A stretch of DNA of 64,000 nucleotides from Hypomyces perniciosus (lineage: Eukaryota; Ascomycota; Sordariomycetes; Hypocreales; Hypocreaceae). Under the pieces are notes generated by a model. That model worked only from the letters and a program-made list of their open reading frames with translations. It did no database searches and was not told where the DNA came from. Positions 54,515-64,000 of the stretch are shown here, piece after piece. The position numbers were made by a program, and so were the translations under genes. Location of the stretch: contig SPDT01000003.1 in assembly GCA_008477525.1 (NCBI GenBank), forward strand, positions 682,001 to 746,000, read 5' to 3'. How positions within the stretch are numbered: position 1 is the stretch's first letter; every line of letters begins with the position of its first letter.

Positions 54515-55642
54515 ATGAGTCTTGCTGAAGCGGCCCAGCTGAAACCCAGCAGCGTCCGACAGACCAAAATGGCCGACGACCGCGGCCTTCGTGGCGACTC
54601 GACGCCTCGGGCTATCGACCTCGCGGCTTCCGACTCGCAGGGCGAAGAGGCCAAGAAGGAGGGCAAGAGCAAGAAGCGGAGTCTATTTGGCTTCGGGAAG
54701 AAAAAGACATCCGAGACTTCGTCCAAGGCTGGTTCCAGTACGGAGGCTTCGTCTCTCCCCAAGGAGCCGTCCAAGTTGTCGACCACGAGTCGATCAGCAA
54801 CCTCGCCCACTCGTCTCACCCAGATCGACCATCCGTTCATCCTCCCTGCCTCTCCCACTCGTGCATTCACCGGTTCGCCCCGGATATCCTCCCCGGCCTC
54901 CTCACAGATCTTTGAGCGAGATGTCCAAGATAGCACCGTCCTAAAGTCCACGTCCCCGGCGATCCCAAGCCACATCCAAACCGAAAACTACATACCTCCC
55001 GTGCTGGATGATGCATCCGAGGCCATCACGAACCGTAAGCTGGATCCTGATACAGTCGAGATTGTCACCCACACATCGCACCAACCTGCATCGGTAACCG
55101 TCACGGGTGCCGGCCCTCTCACTACACCCTATGACCAGACTACGAGCGAGTGGGCTAGGGAGCTTGAATCCTTCGCGGATCGTATAGGCCTGCCGCTCGA
55201 TAGTGCCTCCAATTACGGCTCTCTCGAATCTGCCGACGTGCGTCGACTGTCGTTCATATCATTTGCCGACGTGGTCCAGGCAGAGCATAGTAGCCATCAT
55301 CTTACCACAATGGGATCTCGAGATAACATGCGCTTCGCCGGTCTCACCTCCCTCTCCCCGTCGGCAATGAACCGGTCGCCATCACCCATACGGTCACCAG
55401 TATCGAGCCAGGGACCGGGAACCAGCCCACCTACGAGTAATCCAGGAAGCATAAAGGGCATTGACCTGAGCCCTCACCGGAGGCCACTGGGCAGTCCCAC
55501 CAGTGCCAATTACAACCTGGCTGCGCCGGGCGATTTGAACATCGAGACGATGACTCAGGCATTGAGACGAACAGGCAGCACGGACTTGAGCCATGTACGA
55601 AGCATCCCTCAAAGCCCAATTGAGTTGCCGGGATCACGTTAG
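54515..55642 (+). CDS. disordered Ser/Pro-rich conserved fungal protein
   Basis: 375 residues, single exon. ATG 54515 is preferred over the in-frame upstream ATG at 54428 because it follows 'CACA' in good context and opens a conserved-looking 'MSLAEAAQLKPSSVRQTKM'. Low-complexity and rich in Ser, Thr and Pro with many SP/TP sites, suggesting a phosphoprotein. It has a Lys-rich patch 'KSKKRSLFGFGKKK' and a more ordered segment 'TSEWARELESFADRIGLPLD'. No membrane segment. I do not recognise a named family. Confidence 0.75.
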   Translation: MSLAEAAQLKPSSVRQTKMADDRGLRGDSTPRAIDLAASDSQGEEAKKEGKSKKRSLFGFGKKKTSETSSKAGSSTEASSLPKEPSKLSTTSRSATSPTRLTQIDHPFILPASPTRAFTGSPRISSPASSQIFERDVQDSTVLKSTSPAIPSHIQTENYIPPVLDDASEAITNRKLDPDTVEIVTHTSHQPASVTVTGAGPLTTPYDQTTSEWARELESFADRIGLPLDSASNYGSLESADVRRLSFISFADVVQAEHSSHHLTTMGSRDNMRFAGLTSLSPSAMNRSPSPIRSPVSSQGPGTSPPTSNPGSIKGIDLSPHRRPLGSPTSANYNLAAPGDLNIETMTQALRRTGSTDLSHVRSIPQSPIELPGSR

Positions 55643-56504
55643 TCAATCACAATGACACCATTCACCAAAACCATGAGGGAGAGAGGAGGTGATATCCCGC
55701 AGATACAACATACTCTTTTTCTCTTTAATTATTTTTCATTACCGATCTCTGTCTCCGACAGACAGAGGCCTACTTTTTATTTCCGACTGGCTATAAGCAT
55801 GGGGTCTTTGGGCTATGGGAATTGGGAGTTGGAAGAGATGTTTATCCGGCGCTGAGCTGCAGGACTTTGCACACACCATGTTTTGCTTATGTTTTTTTCT
55901 CTCTTTCGGTGGCAGTTGCACGTCATCTACCTACATGGAGGGATACTATTCCGGTGAGTCTTTTTTATTTTCACGGTTGTGGTGTTGTTATTCATTGCTG
56001 AAAACGAAAACAAGTTGAAGAAGATACGCGAGGAGCAGATTGCATGATTTTGGTAAAGCGAGGAAGAATAAGAAGGAATTGTTTCAGGGCGCGAGGCGTC
56101 AAGTCGAATAGCTTGTACTATGTCTTGTGATGATAAATATACAAGACTTACTTTGTAGTGCAAGGAGGACAGAGCATTACCGCAGCGTGAACGGGACCTT
56201 GCAGAGGCTGCTTTATTTATTAATAGCAACACCATGCAAGCTGAAGACTGAGTGAGCACCGTGGTCTCAGGACGACAAGGCTCGGAGCAGTCAGAGGGCG
56301 TCCGGCTCTTAAACGAAACGCGTGGTCTACCTTTCCGCACGCGTTGAATGGCAGTTGTACATTCCCTTGCTGCACACTACGGAGCCGTGGTGGTACAAGC
56401 AAATTCAAGGAGAGCTGAGATTGTGGTTTCGGTTCGAGAGAGACAGAGGAGAAGCATGGGTCTCGGATCGACAAAGCGAGCGAGAGGACGCCTTGCGAGG
56501 CAGG

Positions 56505-56528
56505 CAGACAGACAGACAGACAGACAGA
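56505..56528 (+). repeat. (CAGA)6 microsatellite
   Basis: 24 bp of perfect CAGA tetranucleotide repeat. Confidence 0.95.
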
Positions 56529-57577
56529 GGAAATAAAGAGGGTCTGAGTAAAACTTGGTGCGTTGTGTGTGATATGGTTTTGCTTCTGCGCCTTTGTGGT
56601 GAGACATTGCGGGAACCCTGGAACAGCTGGATGAGAAAGTAAAGTGAGGGAGGGAGCGGTCATGTCCGGGTCAGTCAAGAGGTTATTAGTATATTAGTAC
56701 GAGTAGCAGTAGTGTTCTAAGCTAGGCTAGGGTTCTAAGATGGGATCAGCTGTGTGGATGAGGATGTGAATTGGTGGAGGAATGGATGTGTCTAGAAGTC
56801 AAGATGTGTTTGTGAGTTGGGTAGATGATTTGTCTAGCCTTGTGGATATTGCTTCAATTGGATCAGAACTGGGAGCTATATTTGTTTCGGTGAAGTAGTA
56901 ACTACTACTACGAAGCACGAAGTGCTGGTATTTAATTCACATTCTCTAGGTAGAGTGAGTATCAGATAATATCAGGGAGTGTGATATTGACGTTGGCTTC
57001 CGATGGATGGCCAAGGCACGACTAGTTTGGTGCATGTCTCGCTGGAATTTACCAATGATCCGGCCCTATTGGATTCGGAAGGCTTTTTTGACGTAGCACT
57101 CGAGGTTCACATGTTTGTCTTACTTGGTGGGTGTGTTTAACACGCACGATATATTCCACTCACTGCGCTTTTTAATACCACCCGTTTATCGCGTCTGAGA
57201 GAGAAAAATAGGGCTAATCCCTATCTACCAACCAGGCAGGGCAGGAAGCTGTCCGCCTGACCAGTGACAGGACAGATCTGACATGAAATTTATCCAGGGA
57301 TCGTTATCCGGTGATTCCAGCTGTTGGGTGCAGCCAAACCGTAAATGGGGTGAGCCCTTGAAACCCCCTTGCTGCGTGGAGGCCTACCTTTAGATTTGTG
57401 GGGGTGGCTGCTGAAAGGGATTCTAGTCCCAGTATCTAGTAGCATTCCAGATTCCTGGGACGCCCACCATGTCGGATTCAAGTCGATTTGTGGTATAGCT
57501 GTGGTTATAGTAGTGATAGGACCCCTTTGTGACACGGCTCCGTCGTACTAGTGGTGATACTAGCCAGCAGTATAGGT

Positions 57578-57603
57578 ATGATGATGATGATGATGATGAT
57601 GAT
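57578..57603 (+). repeat. (ATG)8 microsatellite
   Basis: About eight perfect ATG trinucleotides in intergenic DNA. Confidence 0.9.
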
Positions 57604-58663
57604 TTTGACACTCGGAGTTCCGTAGCCCACGGATGACAATGGATCGTCGATCGTCCTGATCACAACACCATTGGATGGCTACAGAACCACACCGGTCAGC
57701 CTCTCGTCTGAGACCAAGTTCGAGAACAATTCCGGCTCACCGTCTTTGTAGCTCAGCTGCTGAACTTGGTAGGCCAGGTCATGTTGCTCAACTCACGACT
57801 TGATAGGCGCCACGCCAGTTTTTTCCTTTGTCTCTCTGGACCTCTCCACTAGACCCTGGGGTGAGGGATTGCTCGGCCCGAAACTAATAGTACTACTACT
57901 AATAAGTGACGGTTGTTGGGACTGCTGACGTTTTGAAACCGCATCGGTCATTTCTGTTTCTCGGGGTGTTCTGGTCTGGCCTGGTCTGGTCTTTCCGGGC
58001 CCTTGTCGTTCCTTATGATGATGATCCACCTCCAAGGAACGCCAATAACGGCGAACCCCCATCAGGCTGGCAGTTGGCCTTGTGACGGGTCGCGGATTGA
58101 CGGGCAACGGCTTGGCTGGATCGAAGCCTGACCGCGTGTTCAAGTGCTAGTATTAAGTGGTGTTACCTGACACCAGGCTGGTGCCTTGGAGGGAGTGTCG
58201 CACAGCCGCACAGAGACCGTTGAAAGAACCAGGTGTTGGACATGCCTGGTAGAGCTATGGGCCTGGCCATGGACCTGGCTAACGGACAGGGGATGATGGT
58301 GTTAAGCATCAGAGCTATCAGCCATAGCTTCAACCATGACACCGTGCTCCAATATACGAGTGCGTGCTACTTCGTAGTCAGTAGTGCTATTGTTTTAGTA
58401 TTGTAGTCCTAGTAAGCACGATATAATAGTAGTGTCATTAGTTGGCGATTTCTACTCCTGACGAAGAGGCGGACTGCGCGGCTTCGGGTCGGTTCGTTGT
58501 TAGGTGTTGCTCTCGCGAGTCTTTAGTGGCATATCGAGGCCATGATGCGCACGCGGCCAGGGCTGCCCTGTGCCAATGTTTTACCGTTATCAACGACAAC
58601 GCCGTGCCCCCGTAAACATGGCATGAGAGTGGGAAAAAAAGGAATGACCTGATGTCTCATGGA

Positions 58664-58708
58664 GCAGGCAAAGCAGGCAGAGAAGGCAGAGAAGGCAGAG
58701 CAGGCTAG
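58664..58708 (+). repeat. 9-bp minisatellite (aaggcagag type)
   Basis: About four to five imperfect copies of a 9-bp unit, variants aagcaggcag and aaggcagag. Confidence 0.75.
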
Positions 58709-60238
58709 GGCTTTTGGGGTTTCTGTTATTTTTATATGTACTCCGTATGCCCGTTGGGAGCTCCCAATGGAAAAGGCTGAACGGCTCTGGCAGCTCTCTC
58801 AGCTTTCCCTCAAAGCTAGACGCCGCCTTCGTCAGAAAGCCCCCCCTCCCTCTTCCAGGCTCCTTCTTTCTCTCTTCACTCTTTGCTTTTTGAACTTTTC
58901 TTCTTTTCGTCTCCTTTTTAATCATCAATCACTTCATGATTTGCTGCTGCTATTGCTTACTGACAATCGTCAATTGATGACCCAGCCACCGCGAGAGAAG
59001 CACACGGCCCGTATCAAACTCCAGAGTCAAAGCAGCAACGGAAACGAGGACCCGGCCAGCACGTTGTTTGTCACGAGTCACGAACACACGGTGCGGATCT
59101 TCCCATCAATTGCCATTAATAATCATCAGACGAGAAAGGAAGAAGACCACTACGAGTGCTAGACGAAACGGACACACCGGGACGAAGCGCGCGGAGCTAT
59201 TCTGATCCATTCGTCCGCCCGGATATCCTGGACCTCCCAAAGTTCATTATCCACCTTGTCAGCGGTCACTGGCCAGGCAAGGGGTTGTGGTCCCAGCTCT
59301 GATCGACACCACAGATTGTCCCCGCCCAACGAGACGACGCAAGCTTGTGTGGATATCCGTCATAGCGAACGCTTCACGCAGCTCCGAGGGCAATATTACT
59401 GCTACTACTACTACTCCTGCCGTCAACAATTATAGCACTATTACTATTATAATACGAAAAGTCTCCGACCTTGTGTGACTGGATTGGACTGTCCTCCGGG
59501 AAGGGATCCAGCGTAAGCAGGGCCAAGATAAGAAGAACAGCGCACGCTGCTTTTTTTACTGGCTTGCTCATTTCGCTTTTTTCTCTGTGATTTCCGTTTC
59601 TGGCGGTTCACGCAGTGTGCATGCATTGAAAAGCATACAGACGATTGGCTGGAAGAGAGACACACAGAGAGGAGACGGACGGACTGACATACAGCACAAC
59701 AACTATTCGCACAATCATAATCACGCCCTCACCGTCCATATCTGCGCACCTGCAAAGCGATCTGGTTCTTTTCGAGCGTTACAGACTTATCAACTCACTC
59801 AGCAAGTCGACCTCGCTGTTTCTCACGACCAAGCTCGGCTCCACATTGAAGACATACTCGTACACACAATAACCACCAACCCTGTCTTCCACCCCTACCC
59901 TGCCTGGCCCCCTCTGCAATCCTGGCCTGCAAAGTACTACGAGTAGTACCTAGCCTGGCGCCGCGAGCAGTCGAGCACCCCGCTACGACCACGGTGCTGT
60001 GCGGTAGTGGCAGTACTAACAGTGAGCGACTGAGACGATAGCAGCACTACTCCGTACTTGGTGGTCAGCAAATGACATCAGGATCTCTGCGTCGGCTGCT
60101 TCATCTGGACGGGTCGACGAAAGCTGTGCGATTCCAGACGGGGACCGCCGAAGCTGCGCAACCCAAACGCGGCAGCGACACAGGCAGCAGGGAGACTCTC
60201 AATGTGGCACGGCGGCGTGGATGGTGTCGAGAAATGGC

Positions 60239-63200
60239 ATGAGCATGTCACCGCCAGTCATGGATGGACATGGACATGCAACCCGCCTGCAGGAGGGCGG
60301 TAGCGACAGCGAGGACTGGGCCCTGCTACAGCAACGCCAGCAGCTGGCGGCTCAGGACCGAAGCCTAATCCAAAGTCGATACCACCAGGGCCAGGTCCAG
60401 GTCCAGCGCCGGCAGAACCAAAACTATGGCCCTACCCCTCTCGATTTCCATCGAGACACCATGGAGCGCCCTAGCGCTTCCAACCTCAGGTCCGCATTTA
60501 GAGTCAATGCCAGTCCTGGTCGCTCCGTCACACCTGACCTCCTCGAAGGTCGAGGCGCTGCCATGAGCGCTGCCATGCTCGACTCCAACATGGCCCACAC
60601 TTCCCGCGGACTTGGCCCTCGCCAGGGCTCCCCAAGGTCTATTCCCGGCGGCATGAATCGCCGCCAGGGCATGGTTTTTAACGATACCTTTGGAGATACT
60701 ACGTCTGAGGGCAGCGAGTCTAGCTCCGCACCTCAGCAGCAGCAGCAGAGAAATGTCAACACCACTCCGATACGACCCAGAACGCGTACCATGGACGCCT
60801 CCATGCTAGGCCCGCGAGGGCCAGCTTCCGCCTCAGAATTCCGCCATCGAGTAGGCAGCGTTAGCTCCTCTGGACCGCCCATCATCGCGGACGAACAGAG
60901 AACACCAGTGCCGGGCTCCGAAGCCCTCAGCTACTCGTCAGTGTCGTCCGTTCGAATCTCAGAGGCATCGACACCGTCCTCTATCCGAGACAAAAAGCCC
61001 TCGAATAACAAGCGACTGCTAAAACGACAGCCATCCCGCCCGACCTCCCCAGTTATCGCTCCGCATCCCTCAGTCGATTCACTTCCATACCCTATCCCCA
61101 CCGACAATGCCAATCGTCTAATAGGATTGATGAAAGCCTTGGGCGGTCGCATGCGAGGAGAGCTTGAATACCAGGGCGAGTATGAAGGGCCTTGGCATAC
61201 TGGAATGACATATATCGATGAAGAAAAAGGGTCGCTAATGTTCGACACGGGTCCGAACGGCCCTTTTCACATCCCATTGGTGTCTGATCTACGCGGATGT
61301 AAGGTTCGCCTCATTGGCTATCCGGAGGCTGAGAAGGATTGTTTAGAATTGGTGCCTGCCCAGCCAGGTCTGGAGGTGTTGCTCTGCCCCATAATGTCGG
61401 AAGATTTGGAGCCATGGCTTGCAGCGCTATTGTGTTGGCAACAGCTCCGGCCCACTGGACTACGGACACCAAACGGAATCCCGCCCAGCCCTGCTGGAGC
61501 AATTCGACCGGAACTAAGACGACAGGGCAAGTCAAGTGATGGAACCAAGTCGACAAACATCATCAAAGTTGGGAAGTTCATGATGTGGGATAAGGGACTG
61601 GCCAAGTCCGCTCGCGCTGTTGTCCACCGGTCATCGACCAGAGACTCGCAGAATCCGTCCATGTTTTGGCGAAGAATATCCTGTATTCTTCAAGACGACG
61701 GAGAATTCAAGCTTTTGATGGAGAACGATGTCTCGGTCCTTTCCATCATCGAACTCAAGCAACTATCTCGGTGTGCGATTCAGGCACTTGACCGGACCGT
61801 GCTGGATGAAGAGTACTGTATCGCCATCTTCCCTTTTTACGCCACCAATGCTACGCACCTCTCCATCTTCCGCCCCGTATACTTGGCTCTCGACAGCCGC
61901 ATCGACTTCGAGGTTTGGTTTGTGTTACTACGAGCCTTTGCCGTACCGGATATCCATCGCTTCATCGATGACGCACAAAAGGACGATGTTCAAGACGTGG
62001 ATGATCTCGAGAAGGAACAGGCTGGGGAATTTTTCCGTATGGAGAAGATTGTCAAGGTCAGAGTCACAGAAGCAAAAATCAAGGCCATCCCAGCTAGCTT
62101 TGAACTATCCGTATCCGAGAGATGTCAAAAGATAGATCCAGATCCGCTCGTCGGGAACTATCTGGCAGAAGTCATTCTCGATGGAGAGGTAAGAGCCAGA
62201 ACCATGCTCAAGATGGCGACGAAGAACCCTTTCTGGAGAGAAGACTGCGAATTCAACGACTTGCCCCCTTTGGTGCAGGAAGTATCGGTTGTTCTCAAGC
62301 GCGTTAAAGGTAGCCCTGACGGACATTCCAAGGTCGGATCACCGCAAGAGGTTGTATGCGGCACCGTGACTATCGGCCTCAACCAGCTCGAGCGAGGGAA
62401 AAGCCAGGAAGACTGGCTACCAATTATGGATGAGAAACAGCAGATTATTGGGTCGATGCTGATCAAGGTTTCCCACGAGGAGCATGTAGCCCTGCTGGCG
62501 AAGGAATACGAACCGCTGTCTGAGATTCTTCATCGCTTCCCCACAGGCCTAACGACCCTGATATCCGCTTCCCTACCGGGCCAGTTACGTTACTTATCGG
62601 AACTGTTCCTAAACATCTTCCAGGCTACCGGGTCGGCGAGCGAATGGATAATGGCGTTGGTGGAAGACGAGATTGATGGTATAGGCAGCCAAACATCCAT
62701 CAAGAAATACCGCTTTAGCAGTCGACTGAAGTCCACTGAGTCGATCGAATCAGCCACAGAGCGAGAGCTAATGGTTCGCGACATGAGCAAATCCCTAGCT
62801 GGGGAAGCAAACCTCCTTTTCCGAGGCAATTCACTACTGACGCAGTCTCTCGAATTCCACATGCGCCGGCTAGGCAAGGAGTATCTGGAGGATATTTTAC
62901 AGGAGAAGATTTACGAGATTAACGAGCTTAACCCGGATTGTGAGGTTGACCCAAGCAAGCTGTCTCACAACGGTCAGGAGCTGGATCAACATTGGCATAG
63001 ACTTATAAATCTAACAACGGAAATTTGGGAATGCATTGCTGGCTCGGCAGATCGAATACCCTCGGAGCTGAGACACATTCTCAAGTATATCCGGGCCGTG
63101 GCGGATGATCGCTACGGCGACTTCCTCCGCACCGTCACCTACACATCTATCTCTGGATTCCTCTTCCTCCGTTTTATCTGCCCTGCGATTCTTTCGCCGA

Positions 63201-64000
63201 AGCTGTTTGGCTTGCTGCGAGATCACCCTAGACCAAAGGCCCAGCGAACATTGACTCTTATTGCCAAAGCGTTGCAAAAACTATCAAACATGTCCATGTT
63301 TGGGAAGCGAGAAGAATGGATGGAGCCTATGAACCGCTTCTTGACGGTGCAGCGATCCGCCTTCCGAGAGTTCATTGATCAAGTCTGCGGCCTCCCGGCA
63401 GATCGAGGGCAGAAGGCACTCCCAGCTAGCTACAGCACGCCTATTACTATCCTGAACAGGTTGGGGCCAACGCAGCGGGAGGGGTTCCCTACCCTGCCGT
63501 ACCTGATCGATCATGCTCGAAGCTTTGCAGGATTAGTCAAGCTGTGGGTTGATTCTCGTCCAGTAGATACCAAGATGGGACAAGTGGATGGAGAATTGCT
63601 CATCTTCAACGACCTTTGCTTCGGTCTACAAAAACGCGCTGATGCCTGTCTTGCCCGGATGGTGGACTTCCGAAGTAGGGAAGCAAATTCTGCTGATCAA
63701 ATAGCCGAGGTGCTTGAGCATATCAGCCTCACGGGGTCTTACAACACTACTCTTTACGGAAGCGGCCCTCCATCAACAATCAACGATTACGAACATCCCC
63801 CTGGTAGCTCGGGCAGCGATGGCGCAGAGGACTCGGTGAGGCCCCGGCGCAGCAAAGAATGGCGACGGGGCAGGGAAGGGTTTGAATCGAGGAAATCCAG
63901 CGGCCTGCGACATGTGAGTGGTGCAGGCAGCGGCACGATTAAAGCAAAGAATGGAAAGGTCGGCAGGACTATTTTAAGCGGCATTATGAGGATAGGCGGG
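60239..64000 (+). CDS. BUD2: RasGAP, BUD2/CLA2 type (partial, runs off window)
   Basis: GTPase-activating protein for a Rsr1/Rap-type polarity GTPase. The frame is uninterrupted from 60071 to the window end. I choose ATG 60239; ATGs at 60071, 60221 and 60245 are alternatives and a stop lies at 60023. Visible order: disordered Ser/Pro/Gln N-terminus (with QQQQQ near 60740); a PH-like region from 'LIGLMKALGGRMRGELEYQG' to 'MSEDLEPWLAALLCWQQL'; a C2-like region around 'YLAEVILDGEVRARTMLK' and 'NPFWREDCEFNDLPP'; and a RasGAP domain. The arginine finger lies in 'LLFRGNSLLTQSLEFHM' (codon 62822-62824), and 'FLFLRFICPAILSPKLFGLL' is the conserved GAP motif. The C-terminus shown is basic and Ser/Gly-rich. 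1254 codons in the window, with no stop. Confidence 0.92.
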   Translation, partial: MSMSPPVMDGHGHATRLQEGGSDSEDWALLQQRQQLAAQDRSLIQSRYHQGQVQVQRRQNQNYGPTPLDFHRDTMERPSASNLRSAFRVNASPGRSVTPDLLEGRGAAMSAAMLDSNMAHTSRGLGPRQGSPRSIPGGMNRRQGMVFNDTFGDTTSEGSESSSAPQQQQQRNVNTTPIRPRTRTMDASMLGPRGPASASEFRHRVGSVSSSGPPIIADEQRTPVPGSEALSYSSVSSVRISEASTPSSIRDKKPSNNKRLLKRQPSRPTSPVIAPHPSVDSLPYPIPTDNANRLIGLMKALGGRMRGELEYQGEYEGPWHTGMTYIDEEKGSLMFDTGPNGPFHIPLVSDLRGCKVRLIGYPEAEKDCLELVPAQPGLEVLLCPIMSEDLEPWLAALLCWQQLRPTGLRTPNGIPPSPAGAIRPELRRQGKSSDGTKSTNIIKVGKFMMWDKGLAKSARAVVHRSSTRDSQNPSMFWRRISCILQDDGEFKLLMENDVSVLSIIELKQLSRCAIQALDRTVLDEEYCIAIFPFYATNATHLSIFRPVYLALDSRIDFEVWFVLLRAFAVPDIHRFIDDAQKDDVQDVDDLEKEQAGEFFRMEKIVKVRVTEAKIKAIPASFELSVSERCQKIDPDPLVGNYLAEVILDGEVRARTMLKMATKNPFWREDCEFNDLPPLVQEVSVVLKRVKGSPDGHSKVGSPQEVVCGTVTIGLNQLERGKSQEDWLPIMDEKQQIIGSMLIKVSHEEHVALLAKEYEPLSEILHRFPTGLTTLISASLPGQLRYLSELFLNIFQATGSASEWIMALVEDEIDGIGSQTSIKKYRFSSRLKSTESIESATERELMVRDMSKSLAGEANLLFRGNSLLTQSLEFHMRRLGKEYLEDILQEKIYEINELNPDCEVDPSKLSHNGQELDQHWHRLINLTTEIWECIAGSADRIPSELRHILKYIRAVADDRYGDFLRTVTYTSISGFLFLRFICPAILSPKLFGLLRDHPRPKAQRTLTLIAKALQKLSNMSMFGKREEWMEPMNRFLTVQRSAFREFIDQVCGLPADRGQKALPASYSTPITILNRLGPTQREGFPTLPYLIDHARSFAGLVKLWVDSRPVDTKMGQVDGELLIFNDLCFGLQKRADACLARMVDFRSREANSADQIAEVLEHISLTGSYNTTLYGSGPPSTINDYEHPPGSSGSDGAEDSVRPRRSKEWRRGREGFESRKSSGLRHVSGAGSGTIKAKNGKVGRTILSGIMRIGG

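Larger units (their letters stand above)
55643..60238. other. gene-free intergenic / long leader, 4.6 kb
   Basis: Largest gene-free stretch. Frames of up to 167 codons (58659-59162) are low-complexity and lack domains. It includes three simple repeats, pyrimidine-rich tracts (58840-58920) and TACTCCGTA-type motifs near 56908, 58370, 58738 and 60048. Much of 58.6-60.2 kb could be the 5' leader of the RasGAP gene, possibly with introns. Confidence 0.5.

Noticed and set aside
58659..59162. 167-codon frame starting in a Lys/Ala/Glu minisatellite
   Set aside because: Low-complexity translation of repeats and pyrimidine tracts; no supporting features.

Overview
The window is nuclear DNA of a filamentous ascomycete (Pezizomycotina), most likely a Sordariomycete and plausibly Hypocreales. 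Genes on both strands carry short introns (about 50-110 nt) with GTRNGT donors and CTRAC-type branch points. The families are typical of moulds: a rhodopsin-domain PTH11-like receptor, a DUF3669 protein, a GtaA-type glutaminase, a BBE-like FAD oxidase, a BZZ1 with C1 domain and a BUD2-type RasGAP. I placed the exon boundaries by hand from splice signals and frame continuity. Species assignment is an inference.

Layout. 1-7 kb: an AAAP amino-acid permease, a sphingolipid delta-4 desaturase and a seven-exon VAP/Scs2 ER anchor. 7-16 kb: a gene-poor accessory stretch with a small secreted protein made of N-glycosylation-sequon repeats, a decayed kinase-like pseudogene, a 7-TM protein, two identical inverted tRNA-Ser(CGA) genes and a DUF3669 protein. 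17-24.4 kb: a PTH11-like membrane protein, a secreted BBE-like oxidase and a zinc-less MDR oxidoreductase cut by an in-frame TGA, followed by AT-rich repeats. 26-37.8 kb: a dense housekeeping block with a UBA/C2H2/UBX protein, ribosomal P1, UPF0662/DUF2408, a YCII-domain protein, a 91-aa protein, BZZ1, tRNA-Gln(CTG) and a C2H2 transcription factor. 40.4-48.5 kb: a Dal5/ACS-type MFS transporter and a secreted glutaminase, separated by a 3.9-kb gene-free stretch holding a degenerate duplication. 49.6-55.6 kb: a Cys-rich F-box-like protein, mitochondrial ribosomal MrpL20 and a disordered Ser/Pro-rich protein. 55.6-64 kb: a long gene-free leader, then BUD2/CLA2-type RasGAP running off the end.

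The housekeeping genes cover membrane contact sites and sphingolipid synthesis (VAP, desaturase), translation (P1, MrpL20, tRNAs), endocytic actin and polarity (BZZ1, BUD2) and nitrogen nutrition (permease, glutaminase, MFS). They are scattered and do not form an operon-like cluster. I see no convincing biosynthetic cluster, CRISPR array, virus or intact transposon. The most unusual items are the sequon-repeat secreted protein, the TGA-interrupted MDR gene with a preserved downstream reading frame, the inverted tRNA-Ser pair, the BBE oxidase whose first exon does not join in frame at the best splice site, and dense arrays of a TACGAAGTA/TACTCCGTA motif.
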